A stretch of DNA of 45,046 nt from an uncultured beta proteobacterium (lineage in GTDB: Bacteria; Pseudomonadota; Gammaproteobacteria; Burkholderiales; Burkholderiaceae). This document shows positions 16,455 through 23,028 of this stretch, piece after piece (within the stretch, counting starts at the first letter, position 1; each line of letters begins with the position of its first letter). The DNA is taken from assembly GCA_903909925.1 (NCBI GenBank), contig CAIVXR010000224.1:1-45046 (forward strand), written 5' to 3'. The position numbers were made by a program, and so were the translations under genes. The notes beneath the pieces are model-generated. The model was not told the origin of the DNA, made no database searches, and saw only the letters and a list, made by a program, of their open reading frames with translations.

Positions 16455-16555
16455 GGCGCGTTCCTTAGAACGTTAACTATCACCCAAGCTACAATTCCGA
16501 TGAAAACAATATCGGTTAAAGGGTCCATAAATGCCTTTATAATTTCAGTTGTCAC
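16451..16555 (-). CDS. 34-residue single-span membrane protein
   Basis: This gene is too short for normal calling but well supported. GTG 16555 follows GGAGGGG, the LEGK-type codons of member B, and the stop shares ATGA with member C. Translation starts MTTEIIKAFMDPLTD and continues as one membrane helix (IVFIGIVAWVIVNVL) ending RNAP. It is embedded between two soluble paralogues. A small membrane partner, antiholin-like or superinfection role is conceivable; nothing in the sequence decides. Confidence 0.68.
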   Translation of the reverse strand: MTTEIIKAFMDPLTDIVFIGIVAWVIVNVLRNAP

Positions 16556-16760
16556 TTTTCCCCTCCATTGCTTTGCGGACGATGTTCATAACGTCACCCA
16601 AAAATGGCCCATCCTCAACTACAAGCGTGCTGTCCCAATCAATCACCGCCCGCAGCGCCGCCTCCAGCTTCTCGATGCGGACTTCTAATTTTGCAACGTG
16701 TCCGGCGCGACGCATTGCCTCAAGCGTGTCAGGGTTGATAACTTTATAACGATCACTCAT
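16545..16760 (-). CDS. Tandem mini-gene family member B
   Basis: ATG 16760 overlaps the end of member A (GATGAGTGA), with GGAGGGGAAA as ribosome-binding site inside A's LEGK codons. The 71-residue product opens MSDRYKVINPDTLEAM, contains VRIEKLEAALRAVIDW and ends VRKAMEGKSDN. The MSD start is shared with member D (MSDNIK), and members A and C share MTDD, so two N-terminal types alternate along the array. Function unknown. Confidence 0.75.
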   Translation of the reverse strand: MSDRYKVINPDTLEAMRRAGHVAKLEVRIEKLEAALRAVIDWDSTLVVEDGPFLGDVMNIVRKAMEGKSDN

Positions 16761-16995
16761 CTTTCCCCTCCAGTGCTTCACGAGCGAAACGTTGCATTGC
16801 TTCCAACACAGTGCAGCATTCCCACTTATCGCACAGATCCCGCAGCGCCGCCTCCAACTGTTCGATGCGCCTACCATCCTCCATCATATTATTGAAGGAT
16901 CGAACAAGCGCGGCGTCCAGCTCCTCAATGCGTTCGGCGGCCTCATCGTATCTCCCTGCAAGCTCACGCAGCCGCTTCACAAGATCGTCAGTCAC
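16753..16995 (-). CDS. Tandem mini-gene family member A (two zipper repeats)
   Basis: GTG 16995 overlaps the upstream TGA, with GAAGG close by. The 80-residue protein opens MTDDLVKRLRELAGRYDE and carries two copies of the zipper repeat (RIEELDAALVRS and RIEQLEAALRDL), then a Cys pair, ending AREALEGKDE. It looks like the head of the array. The two internal repeats show that the zipper unit duplicates within genes as well as between them. Confidence 0.75.
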   Translation of the reverse strand: MTDDLVKRLRELAGRYDEAAERIEELDAALVRSFNNMMEDGRRIEQLEAALRDLCDKWECCTVLEAMQRFAREALEGKDE

Positions 16996-17372
16996 AGCCC
17001 TTCCCCCTCTTCACAATCAATCTCAACTTGCACACACCCGATGCGATGCGGCATAGCTTGGTCGTCAGCTTGTCTCTTCATAGCTTGGTCGTCAGCTTGT
17101 CTCTTCTCGTGATAAGCGCCTAAGCACTGATCGGGATAAACATTGATCCAGACCCGTTGCTTGATGCGCGGTTTGACTTCGATTAGGTCTTCATCTCGTT
17201 CGTATCCATAGCCAGAAAGCCCATCTTCTGACCAACTATAAACGTACCAGATACCTTCTTTTGTTTTGATTGCGCCATGAACCGATGCAACGCCGAAACC
17301 TTTATCAGTCGCATAGATACGAACTTCACGGCCATTGCGGGTGCGGTACTTTTTTTTAATATCAATTGTCAT
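16992..17372 (-). CDS. Paralogue 1 of a phage protein pair (YRTRxGREVRIYATD)
   Basis: A 126-residue protein opening MTIDIKKKYRTRNGREVRIY, near-identical in its N-terminus to the next upstream gene. It then has VHGAIKTKEGIWYVYSW and ends in an acidic EVEIDCEEGEGL-like tail, and looks like a small beta-rich fold. It contains an exact 27-bp tandem duplication (KRQADDQAM twice). The start overlaps the upstream stop (ATGA). Function unknown. Confidence 0.72.
   Translation of the reverse strand: MTIDIKKKYRTRNGREVRIYATDKGFGVASVHGAIKTKEGIWYVYSWSEDGLSGYGYERDEDLIEVKPRIKQRVWINVYPDQCLGAYHEKRQADDQAMKRQADDQAMPHRIGCVQVEIDCEEGEGL
17052..17105. repeat. Exact 27-bp tandem duplication in coding sequence
   Basis: Two identical 27-bp units (17052-17078 and 17079-17105) encode KRQADDQAM twice on the minus strand. 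No base differs, so the event is recent. It keeps the frame, and the paralogue at 17369 has a single, diverged version. Confidence 0.95.
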
Positions 17373-17737
17373 AAGCCATCCCCCTCTTCAAAATCCAACT
17401 CGACCTTGATGCAAGCGATGCGGTCAAAAGAAGCCCTATTTGCCCGTGCATCAGCGTGTTCTTTGTTGTCCCAGTTGCTGATAGATTTTTCATACACATT
17501 CAACCACACCGTCCGCTTGTGGCGGGGGCGAACTTCAATTAAATCAATTTTCGATATTGCTGCTGAGTTTGCGTAGTTTTTCCCGGTTTCTGCATTCCAG
17601 ATAGCAAATACCCAATTATTGCCATTCAATACTGCCCCATGAATGGTTTGCCCTTCAACAAGATCGCCCCCATCAGTCGCATAGATGCGGACTTCGCGAC
17701 CATCGCGTGTGCGATACTTTTTGGTGATGTCGATCAT
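17369..17737 (-). CDS. Paralogue 2 of a phage protein pair (YRTRxGREVRIYATD)
   Basis: A 122-residue protein: MIDITKKYRTRDGREVRIYA, then IHGAVLNGNNWVFAIW, then DLIEVRPRHKRTVWLNVY, ending in an acidic ELDFEEGDGL. It aligns along its full length with the next gene (YATD, HGA, DLIEV, VWxNVY and EGxGL are shared), so the pair is a tandem duplication. Overlaps of four bases at both ends show translational coupling. Function unknown. Confidence 0.72.
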   Translation of the reverse strand: MIDITKKYRTRDGREVRIYATDGGDLVEGQTIHGAVLNGNNWVFAIWNAETGKNYANSAAISKIDLIEVRPRHKRTVWLNVYEKSISNWDNKEHADARANRASFDRIACIKVELDFEEGDGL

Positions 17738-18063
17738 GAGAATAATCCTTTGCGCTGCGGTGTGAACATTATGTCCAATGTGCGTTTATCAATATCAATT
17801 GGATTGTTTTCTAATGCCTCCATGACAATTTGCCTGAACAAATCCATATTGTTTTGCGGTGCTATATTGTCAAAAGCAGTTTGACCGCCTTCTGTTTTAA
17901 TCGGGGCAAGACCAAAAAAACGCATTTCAGCTCCAACCAAACTTTCAGGCTGGAAAATTGTCTTCACCTGCATCAACTGATCAACTTTAATGACTGCTGG
18001 GGCAGCAATTACGCCAGTCAGTACTTTCAGGAATGATCTTCGTGGAAGGAGGATGTCGATCAT
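17734..18063 (-). CDS. Small protein with Tat-like signal (RRSFLK)
   Basis: The start was set at ATG 18063, which follows GGGG and overlaps the upstream gene's stop. The 109-residue product opens MIDILLPRRSFLKVLTGVIA and then APAVIK, a good twin-arginine signal (R-R-x-F-L-K, hydrophobic core, Ala-rich end) without an obvious cleavage box. The remainder is soluble (TIFQPESLVGAEMRFFGLAP, then FRQIVMEALENNP). Tat-like small proteins occur in other alphaproteobacterial phages, as I recall; role unknown. Export of a folded protein or membrane anchoring would follow if the signal is used. Confidence 0.65.
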   Translation of the reverse strand: MIDILLPRRSFLKVLTGVIAAPAVIKVDQLMQVKTIFQPESLVGAEMRFFGLAPIKTEGGQTAFDNIAPQNNMDLFRQIVMEALENNPIDIDKRTLDIMFTPQRKGLFS

Positions 18064-18221
18064 TACCAGTCCCCTTTGTAAATTTCGCGTAAAACTTGCC
18101 ACATACAGGCTGTCATAATAATCATTGCTCCGATAAGTAGGGCTATTAGCCAAACTGAAATAACTAATAGCCCGATAAAAGAAATCAACTCCACGATGTA
18201 TGTTAAAAATTCGTACATCAT
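18063..18221 (-). CDS. 52-residue membrane protein
   Basis: This gene is below usual length cut-offs. ATG 18221 overlaps the upstream TGA (ATGA), and the stop TAA touches the next gene's ATG. The product (MMYEFLTYIVELISFIGLLV, then ISVWLIALLIGAMIIMTACM, then WQVLREIYKGDW) is one long or two short membrane helices with a charged C-terminus. Coupling on both sides makes it a real gene. Function unknown; small membrane proteins of early operons are often superinfection or host-takeover factors. Confidence 0.7.
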   Translation of the reverse strand: MMYEFLTYIVELISFIGLLVISVWLIALLIGAMIIMTACMWQVLREIYKGDW

Positions 18222-18559
18222 TTCACCTTAAGAGCCGCTTCGATTTGGTCCATGAGAGACAACACTGCTTCTTCATTTGGAAGCTCATCGTGGCCTTCTA
18301 CAATGTGTGTGTATTGAGTTAATAGATCGTGGGATTCCTGTAATAGACCCTCTAGCCGTTTGATCCTACCAAAACTGGCTATCTGCTGGCGGTAAAAATA
18401 TCCCGATATGTATTCACAAACCTCATGCAAAGTATGGTTCCGTAATCGGTCCACAAATAGACGCATAATTTCATGCCCATATATTCCAGTGCGTATATTG
18501 TCTACTGATTTAGGGAGTTTACCGTATCTATTCAATTTGACTTTGTTAATGTCCGGCAT
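18218..18559 (-). CDS. Hypothetical helical protein
   Basis: A 113-residue protein, with AAAGGTGA before ATG. It opens MPDINKVKLNRYGKLPKS and is then largely helical (IMRLFVDRLRNHTLHEVCEY, then RIKRLEGLLQESHDLLTQY), ending in EAALKVK. There is no domain I can name. Part of the overlapping leftward operon. Confidence 0.6.
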   Translation of the reverse strand: MPDINKVKLNRYGKLPKSVDNIRTGIYGHEIMRLFVDRLRNHTLHEVCEYISGYFYRQQIASFGRIKRLEGLLQESHDLLTQYTHIVEGHDELPNEEAVLSLMDQIEAALKVK

Positions 18560-18585
18560 AGATCACCTTTAAAATTAAGATTGTT

Positions 18586-19068
18586 TTACCAACCGCCAGT
18601 AACAGGGCGTATCTTCTTGGGCTTCAGGATTTCCTTTGCCCGCTTTAAAGCAGAATCTGGATGCGCACGAGCTATGTGCAGCAGGTTCTTCAATTGCAAA
18701 ATAAGCGGATATATTTCCCTGGAGACTATGGAAATAGCTGCGTTTAAATCATCAATATGCCTACGCACGAAAGCTGCACAATTTATTAGTTTATTGTGGA
18801 GCATATCCAAATCATCTAATGATGCATATTTGTCTAGATCATTTACGAAATTAGCAATTACGTGAGTACGTGGCACAAATCCGTTCTCATCTTCAATATG
18901 CTCCGAAGCCGGATCTTTTACTTCTGTCTCCTCTTCGCCTTCAGCTTTCTTTTTCTTTTTATTTGACTTTTTAGGCCGTGTCAGTTCATCAATCCTACGA
19001 ATTCCAGCAGCAATTACTTTGCTTAAGGAGACTTCGACTTCAATCAAAACCAGTTGGTATTTATCCAT
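18586..19068 (-). CDS. Hypothetical helical protein with Lys-rich linker
   Basis: A 160-residue protein: an N-terminal helix (YQLVLIEVEVSLSKVIAAG), a highly charged linker (PKKSNKKKKKAEGEEETE) and a helical C-terminal domain (DDLDMLHNKLINCAAFVRR, then YPLILQLKNLLHIARAHPDS). The linker separates two parts that may bind different partners. The start lies inside the end of the small gene at 19061. Not recognised. Confidence 0.6.
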   Translation of the reverse strand: MDKYQLVLIEVEVSLSKVIAAGIRRIDELTRPKKSNKKKKKAEGEEETEVKDPASEHIEDENGFVPRTHVIANFVNDLDKYASLDDLDMLHNKLINCAAFVRRHIDDLNAAISIVSREIYPLILQLKNLLHIARAHPDSALKRAKEILKPKKIRPVTGGW

Positions 19069-19213
19069 TGTTATGCCCCCATGTTGCTATGTATTTTCCG
19101 TTAAGGGTAAGTATTGTTATATGCCTTTTGTTGCTCGCCAATTTGATACGGTACAAACGCGGCTTTGTGTAGAAATGGAACATTGCAGTGAAAGCTTCAA
19201 AGCAACGCTCCAT
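19061..19213 (-). CDS. 50-residue basic hypothetical protein
   Basis: This gene is below usual length cut-offs. ATG 19213 follows GAGGG eight bases upstream, just after the DUF6378-like stop, and the stop overlaps the next start. The product MERCFEAFTAMFHFYTKPRL, then YRIKLASNKRHITILTLNGK, then YIATWGHNNG is basic with beta-like alternation. It fills the only gap between two coupled genes, which supports it. Function unknown. Confidence 0.55.
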   Translation of the reverse strand: MERCFEAFTAMFHFYTKPRLYRIKLASNKRHITILTLNGKYIATWGHNNG

Positions 19214-19224
19214 TTCAATAACCC

Positions 19225-19569
19225 TCAATACTGTGCGGGATCTGGTCTAGGTGCATACTTCTTGGCAAACTCAGCAATATCATCTTCTATGGTGGCATTG
19301 TCTGGCTTGGCGCTAATGAACTGTGCTGCAAATGCCAAGTAGTTAATGGAATCTATGTAGTTATCTTGCAGATCCCTAGCGTTCTGCAATCGACCCAATT
19401 TTACAGCTACTTCAATCATAGCCACTTCATAAGGCGTTACAGTGCGGTTTAGCATGACGCTGGCAATAGAGCAGACGCGATCAAAGCACTCTTCGACCGG
19501 GCCGTACTGGTCGCCCCTTTCCCTCAAAGTCATTACGGCTGAACTTAGGATTTCCGTGTGAGTTGTCAT
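19225..19569 (-). CDS. DUF6378-like protein
   Basis: The start was set at ATG 19569 (MTTHTEILSSAVMTLRERG), with GGAG upstream; an in-frame Met 12 codons earlier has no site. The pattern ILSSAVMTLRERGDQYGPVE, then VAMIEVAVKLGRLQNARD, then DNYIDSINYLAFA is the signature of the small all-helical phage family DUF6378, known near nucleotide and recombination genes. It overlaps the upstream gene by 89 bases in another frame. Function unknown. Confidence 0.75.
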   Translation of the reverse strand: MTTHTEILSSAVMTLRERGDQYGPVEECFDRVCSIASVMLNRTVTPYEVAMIEVAVKLGRLQNARDLQDNYIDSINYLAFAAQFISAKPDNATIEDDIAEFAKKYAPRPDPAQY

Positions 19570-19825
19570 AGCTTTGTTTATCTCCGTGTATTTGAATTTT
19601 ACCAATTTTGTCTGTGTTTACGCCGATATCACCCTTATCAATCCAGATAATTTCACCTTTTTCAGATAAAGAATCACCCTTATAGAGTTGATTAACCGCG
19701 ATGAATGTTAATTTGTTTAATTCTTCGCATAGCTCTCTAACTGAATTGGCTGAATGTTCTATCGTGACTTGGTGAACCAGTGATCCTTGGGAAGATGGCA
19801 TATCCAATGTAAGTACAAATTTCAT
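19481..19825 (-). CDS. Hypothetical protein with long out-of-frame overlap
   Basis: A 114-residue protein: MKFVLTLDMPSSQGSLVHQV, then SVRELCEELNKLTFIAVNQL, then GEIIWIDKGDIGVNTDKIGK. The start overlaps the HNH stop (ATGA). The last ~30 residues (ending GRPVRPGRRVL) are read from the same DNA as the start of the DUF6378-like gene, giving a low-complexity tail, so the functional part probably ends near residue 85. Either a true overlap or a lost stop. Not recognised. Confidence 0.6.
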   Translation of the reverse strand: MKFVLTLDMPSSQGSLVHQVTIEHSANSVRELCEELNKLTFIAVNQLYKGDSLSEKGEIIWIDKGDIGVNTDKIGKIQIHGDKQSYDNSHGNPKFSRNDFEGKGRPVRPGRRVL

Positions 19826-20169
19826 CCATTCCTCCTAACTACTGTTCCATCCATCTTACGTTTCCATTTTGAGTTTTTGCTTCCGGGCATTGTACCCTTC
19901 GGTCTTGTTGCTCCTATATGCTTTTGGTGTACTCGTTTCACTTTTGCGATGAGCGGCATGTCAACTTTTGCAGTATGCTGTCTATGGCAACTACGATGAG
20001 CAACAAACCAATTGCTATCGTCATCCTTGCCGCCTGCCTCCAGGGGTATCTCATGGCTTACATCCCAATCTTGCCCTGGCGTAACCTTCATGCTGCACAT
20101 ATGGCAAACACCACCATGCCTCAAGAAAATATCGGCCCGCATCTTTGCGGTTATACGAACACGTTTCAT
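19822..20169 (-). CDS. HNH endonuclease
   Basis: A 115-residue protein with a zinc-binding HNH core: C22-x2-C25, DWDVSHEIPLEAGGKDD (D36 and the general-base-type H39), N53, then C61-H62 and H65. The C-terminus is basic (KNSKWKRKMDGTVVRR). HNH enzymes nick or cut DNA; in phages they serve in homing, packaging or defence. It is not next to the terminase, so a packaging role is less likely. Coupled by ATGA to the downstream gene. Confidence 0.85.
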   Translation of the reverse strand: MKRVRITAKMRADIFLRHGGVCHMCSMKVTPGQDWDVSHEIPLEAGGKDDDSNWFVAHRSCHRQHTAKVDMPLIAKVKRVHQKHIGATRPKGTMPGSKNSKWKRKMDGTVVRRNG

Positions 20170-20426
20170 TATTGAACTGTCTCGCCATCATCCATTTCTT
20201 CAATCTTATCTATAGCATCCACAAAAAGGTCGATATACCATGCAATACTTTCCTCCAAGTCTACGGCGGTATCGACTAACACATTGGCGGCAACTACCGA
20301 GGTTGCAAATAAAACAACCGCTACAGATTTGCCTTCTATAAGTTTGTGCATTTGCGTTAACAGAGCTACAGTTTCTTTTGCTGCACGAGTAGCCTCTACA
20401 ACAATCGGGTTTTCTTCTATTTCCAT
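20169..20426 (-). CDS. Small acidic helical protein
   Basis: An 85-residue acidic protein: MEIEENPIVVEATRAAKETV, then KLIEGKSVAVVLFATSVVAA, then WYIDLFVDAIDKIEEMDDGE. The central hydrophobic helix may pack in a bundle or associate with membrane. AGGA precedes ATG, which overlaps the nuclease-like gene. Not recognised. Confidence 0.6.
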   Translation of the reverse strand: MEIEENPIVVEATRAAKETVALLTQMHKLIEGKSVAVVLFATSVVAANVLVDTAVDLEESIAWYIDLFVDAIDKIEEMDDGETVQ

Positions 20427-20884
20427 TGGCGTAAATCCTGTTGTTCTATGGCGTAGGTTTCCCCATGGCCTAAGTTTGTTAATTTGCTTTCATCGTAGAG
20501 TTCAGATGCCAGCGCATATCCTGGAAACGTAACTTGGTTTCCTTCTAATATAGCTAAGACAAATATATCTACATCAGGGTTTTTCTTGGTTGTTGCTATC
20601 AATCTTCCGTTAGTTACTCTGGTTGTTTTTATGTCTATTCGTTTCCCTTTATACATACAGTCATAACTGCCTGACCTTGGGCTTAAAGAAACATCCAAGA
20701 AGATATTGTAATGTTTGCAGAACGCATATTCTCCAATCATTCCATCTTCATCTGTCTCATACGCTTCTTGTTTGCCCATCTGCCGATCTTTGACATTTTG
20801 TGTACGGCTGGAAATGGTTTTCATATTCCCAATCAAGCGGCATGACAAAGCTTCTAAATCGGTCAGATGGACAACAATACTCAT
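20417..20884 (-). CDS. PD-(D/E)XK nuclease-like protein
   Basis: A 155-residue protein. E52 in GMIGEYAFCKHYN, D75 in GSYDCMYKGK and D84-I-K86 in KRIDIKTTRV fit the E...D...(D/E)-x-K metal-binding pattern of the PD-(D/E)XK fold, followed by a strand and a Lys-rich loop (IATTKKNPDVD). The fold would make it a nuclease acting on DNA during recombination or host-DNA breakdown. It is set in the recombination operon two genes downstream of the SSB-tailed protein. Motif-level inference only. Confidence 0.62.
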   Translation of the reverse strand: MSIVVHLTDLEALSCRLIGNMKTISSRTQNVKDRQMGKQEAYETDEDGMIGEYAFCKHYNIFLDVSLSPRSGSYDCMYKGKRIDIKTTRVTNGRLIATTKKNPDVDIFVLAILEGNQVTFPGYALASELYDESKLTNLGHGETYAIEQQDLRQWK

Positions 20885-21198
20885 AGTTTCATCTCTGCTC
20901 TTTTGGTTGCTTCATAGGATTGCCATTCGTGGAATCGCATCCTGATATATTCAAGCTGTACTTTAAGAAGCGCAGCACTTTTCCGCGCCTCTACCATTTG
21001 GGTTACGTAGGTTGTCCATTTCTCAGATGCTTTTACAGACATCTCAGCTTTAGACACAGGCATATCGCCCATGGAGGCCATTAACTGCGAGAGGAAAGCG
21101 GACTTGCTCTCCTCAAGCAGGCTGGCAGCAGCATCCGCATCAACCCAACGCTTTGCAATGATGCGAAATTGCTCGGAAAGTGGTGCGTTCTGTTCCAC
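20881..21198 (-). CDS. Helical recombination-operon protein, unknown
   Basis: A 105-residue helical protein with a GTG start at 21198 that shares its G with the upstream TAG. It opens MEQNAPLSEQFRIIAKRWVD and continues as amphipathic helices (DAAASLLEESKSAFLSQLMA, then VEARKSAALLKVQLEYIRMR). Similar short helical proteins lie beside ERF/exonuclease pairs in other phages, as I recall, without assigned function. Confidence 0.6.
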   Translation of the reverse strand: MEQNAPLSEQFRIIAKRWVDADAAASLLEESKSAFLSQLMASMGDMPVSKAEMSVKASEKWTTYVTQMVEARKSAALLKVQLEYIRMRFHEWQSYEATKRAEMKL

Positions 21199-21461
21199 TA
21201 GAAAGGCACCTCGTCATCTACAGCCTGACTGATGTTCTTAACTGGAACCTCATCGTGTGTTGTTATGTTTTGACGCGGGCCTTTTTCTCTTATGGTAATG
21301 CCAAAATATGTATTCCCTGTCTTGCTGCTTATATTTTCATATAAGTCGATCCAATACTCTTTGTTATTATCCATCTTGATAGTTCCGCTCCATGCTGATT
21401 TGCCCCTACCTGAATCATTTTTAAACACAGATCCCGACATTGGTTTTGTTTCATACGCCAT
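21198..21461 (-). CDS. Small protein with SSB-type acidic tip (DDEVPF)
   Basis: The start was set at ATG 21461 (MAYETKPMSGSVFKND), six bases after GAGG, not at the Met four codons earlier. The 87-residue product has an OB-like strand pattern (SAWSGTIKMDNNKEYWIDLY, then NTYFGITIREKG) and ends QAVDDEVPF, matching the C-terminal tip by which bacterial SSB (DDDIPF) recruits repair and replication proteins. It sits between the exonuclease and other recombination genes. A single-stranded-DNA binding or SSB-mimic role is likely. Confidence 0.65.
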   Translation of the reverse strand: MAYETKPMSGSVFKNDSGRGKSAWSGTIKMDNNKEYWIDLYENISSKTGNTYFGITIREKGPRQNITTHDEVPVKNISQAVDDEVPF

Positions 21462-21462
21462 A

Positions 21463-22080
21463 TCAAACCTCATACTTTTGTTTAAGTTGCGCTATCTTTT
21501 CATCAAGCTCACCCAAGAACTTGATAACTTCTTGTTCCATATCCGCTATCAACTTGTCATCACGGTTAATGCGTTGGATGAATAGTTGCATGTTCTCAGG
21601 CAAGCGCGGATCATAAGATACGAAGTCGCACCACTGGCGGCCCGTACATGCCATCTGCCATTGCATCTGAGAGACGTACTTTGATGGGGCTTCTTGCCCT
21701 AGCAGCGTATCGACATGCGTGGCTGTGTTGGGGCATTTGATCTCAACTAAACCATCCTCGCCAATCAAGCCGTCTGGACTAGCCCCAGACATCTCAATGA
21801 TGGAATGGGGAACAAAGCCAGTTTCAACAACGATAGAGCCAGTCTCGACTTCATATGCGGCTCTAGCATTAGGTTCTTGCTCTGTCCCCCACTGCATAGC
21901 GGCGTTCTGGTAGTAGTCCCCCTGCCTACCGCTCAGCCGCTCCACCAACAGGTCAGCCATATAGTTTGCTCGGCTGGCCCCGTATCCTGTCTTGGTCTTA
22001 GCCATCACATCCGCAACGCGGGAAGCTGTCACCTTCCCAAGCCGCGCCTGATGCCATTCATCAGTTCCCTGATCCATCAC
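21463..22080 (-). CDS. YqaJ/lambda-exonuclease-type recombinase nuclease
   Basis: A 205-residue protein. GTDEWHQARLGKVTASRVAD is the classic YqaJ opening. WGTEQEPNARAAYE supplies the first acidic residues, and SGASPDGLIGEDGLVEIKCP the D...E-x-K catalytic set. Length fits the family. These enzymes resect DNA 5' to 3' and hand the strand to an annealing protein, here the ERF gene directly upstream (4-base overlap). Together they form a phage single-strand annealing system. Confidence 0.93.
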   Translation of the reverse strand: MMDQGTDEWHQARLGKVTASRVADVMAKTKTGYGASRANYMADLLVERLSGRQGDYYQNAAMQWGTEQEPNARAAYEVETGSIVVETGFVPHSIIEMSGASPDGLIGEDGLVEIKCPNTATHVDTLLGQEAPSKYVSQMQWQMACTGRQWCDFVSYDPRLPENMQLFIQRINRDDKLIADMEQEVIKFLGELDEKIAQLKQKYEV

Positions 22081-22646
22081 TTGTCATCCTTCTTGGAAAC
22101 CGCATCAGCAACCTTCTTCAGTTCAGCAATCTCTTCATTGGAAAAAGCCTTACGGGCATCGGAGGACATGGACTTCCAGTATTCGGTCAAAGCAACCGTA
22201 CCTTGGGCGGCAATCTCTTTGGCAGCGTCAAACTGATCGTTCTTCTTCTTCGCTGCGGAAGCTGTAGCGGCATTGCCATCATCATCATCAGCCGCCAGAT
22301 TAAGGATGCTGCTCAAGCTGTAGCGGCGGCAATAGGACAATGCAGACCCGATAGCTTGGGGAGTGTTCTGTCCATAAGGCATACGCAACACCTCGGAAAT
22401 GTATTCACCCGACTTATGTATCAGCATGGTTTCAACTTCGACATTGCTGCCGTCAACACGAGGCAGCTGAACGATAGATAAATCGTTAACAGCAAGCGGT
22501 TCACGGATAGCTTCCCGCAAAGAGTTAAGATCCGCATAGCGACTTTTGAAATGCGGGTTTAAGGAACTCTTGGTAGCAGCATCGATCTGGCCCTGTGCTT
22601 TAGACAAAGCTGTGGCGATCTCTGCAATGGTGTCAGACATTTTCAT
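22077..22646 (-). CDS. erf: ERF-family single-strand annealing protein
   Basis: A 189-residue protein. SLNPHFKSRYADLNSLREAI and LSIVQLPRVDGSNVEVETML are ERF-superfamily core motifs, followed by TPQAIGSALSYCRRYSLSSI, then LAADDDDGNAA, a nearly invariant ERF stretch. The C-terminus is a Lys/Glu helix. The protein anneals complementary strands during recombination and genome circularisation. AAGGA precedes ATG 22646. It works with the exonuclease downstream. Confidence 0.95.
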   Translation of the reverse strand: MKMSDTIAEIATALSKAQGQIDAATKSSLNPHFKSRYADLNSLREAIREPLAVNDLSIVQLPRVDGSNVEVETMLIHKSGEYISEVLRMPYGQNTPQAIGSALSYCRRYSLSSILNLAADDDDGNAATASAAKKKNDQFDAAKEIAAQGTVALTEYWKSMSSDARKAFSNEEIAELKKVADAVSKKDDK

Positions 22647-22656
22647 TGGATTATCC

Positions 22657-22929
22657 TTAGATGTTGTTAATAAATTCTTCGTGAGCGGCTTCGTAAAGCA
22701 GCGTCATCATTTTGTGATCGGAATGAATTGACAGGATCAAAGCCTTAATAAAGGCATTAGGGATTAGATCTGTCTCGCTTGGCTGGTCAGGGAAAAATAT
22801 TTCGGACACATATATTTCACTATATGAGACGCCGACTTCCAGCTCTGCCCCGTATATTACGATGCCTGCCATTCCGAATGGTGCGTATTCGTCTAATGTA
22901 TATCGTGTTGGACTAAGTTCTTGCTTCAT
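22657..22929 (-). CDS. First gene of the leftward early operon, hypothetical
   Basis: A 90-residue acidic protein with GGAG eight bases before ATG. It reads MKQELSPTRYTLDEYAPFGM, then AGIVIYGAELEVGVSY, ending HEEFINNI. It is first in the early operon and thus probably expressed at once on infection, as anti-host or regulatory proteins often are. Not recognised. Confidence 0.6.
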   Translation of the reverse strand: MKQELSPTRYTLDEYAPFGMAGIVIYGAELEVGVSYSEIYVSEIFFPDQPSETDLIPNAFIKALILSIHSDHKMMTLLYEAAHEEFINNI

Positions 22930-23028
22930 TGCTTCGCTCCGTAAACCGGATGTGAATGGTTTAGTATATCAGCCAAAACTTGTCAAGCCTGTGTTGACAT
23001 TGCAGGAATGTTTTTATAAGTTGCTGAA
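22930..23028. promoter_or_regulatory. Divergent early/regulator promoter region with back-to-back -35 boxes
   Basis: TGTCAA (22981-22986) and TTGACA (22994-22999) form a perfect inverted repeat 7 bases apart: two divergent -35 boxes. Rightward, TATAAG lies at 23015-23020 (15-base spacer), placing the start of transcription within a few bases of ATG 23029, which has no Shine-Dalgarno site. Leftward, the minus strand carries TGATATACT, an extended -10 (TATACT at 22968-22963), about 35 bases before the leftward ATG. The palindrome is also the natural operator for the HTH product of 23029. Confidence 0.68.

Larger units (their letters stand above)
16086..16869. repeat. Four dispersed 29-bp coding repeats (RIEKLEAALR unit)
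   Basis: Copies at 16086-16114, 16291-16319, 16651-16679 and 16841-16869 begin cgcagcgccgc on the plus strand and encode the zipper R-I-E-x-L-x-A-A-L-R on the minus strand. The copies at 16086, 16651 and 16841 differ from each other at only a few bases; the 16291 copy is degenerate. The spacers between them are unrelated, so the unit is conserved or recombined while the rest diverges. Confidence 0.85.

Noticed and set aside
19481-19569. Possible frameshift joining the 19481 gene and the DUF6378-like gene
   Set aside because: Each has its own start and conserved beginning; an 89-base overlap is long but possible. Reads would be needed to show an indel.
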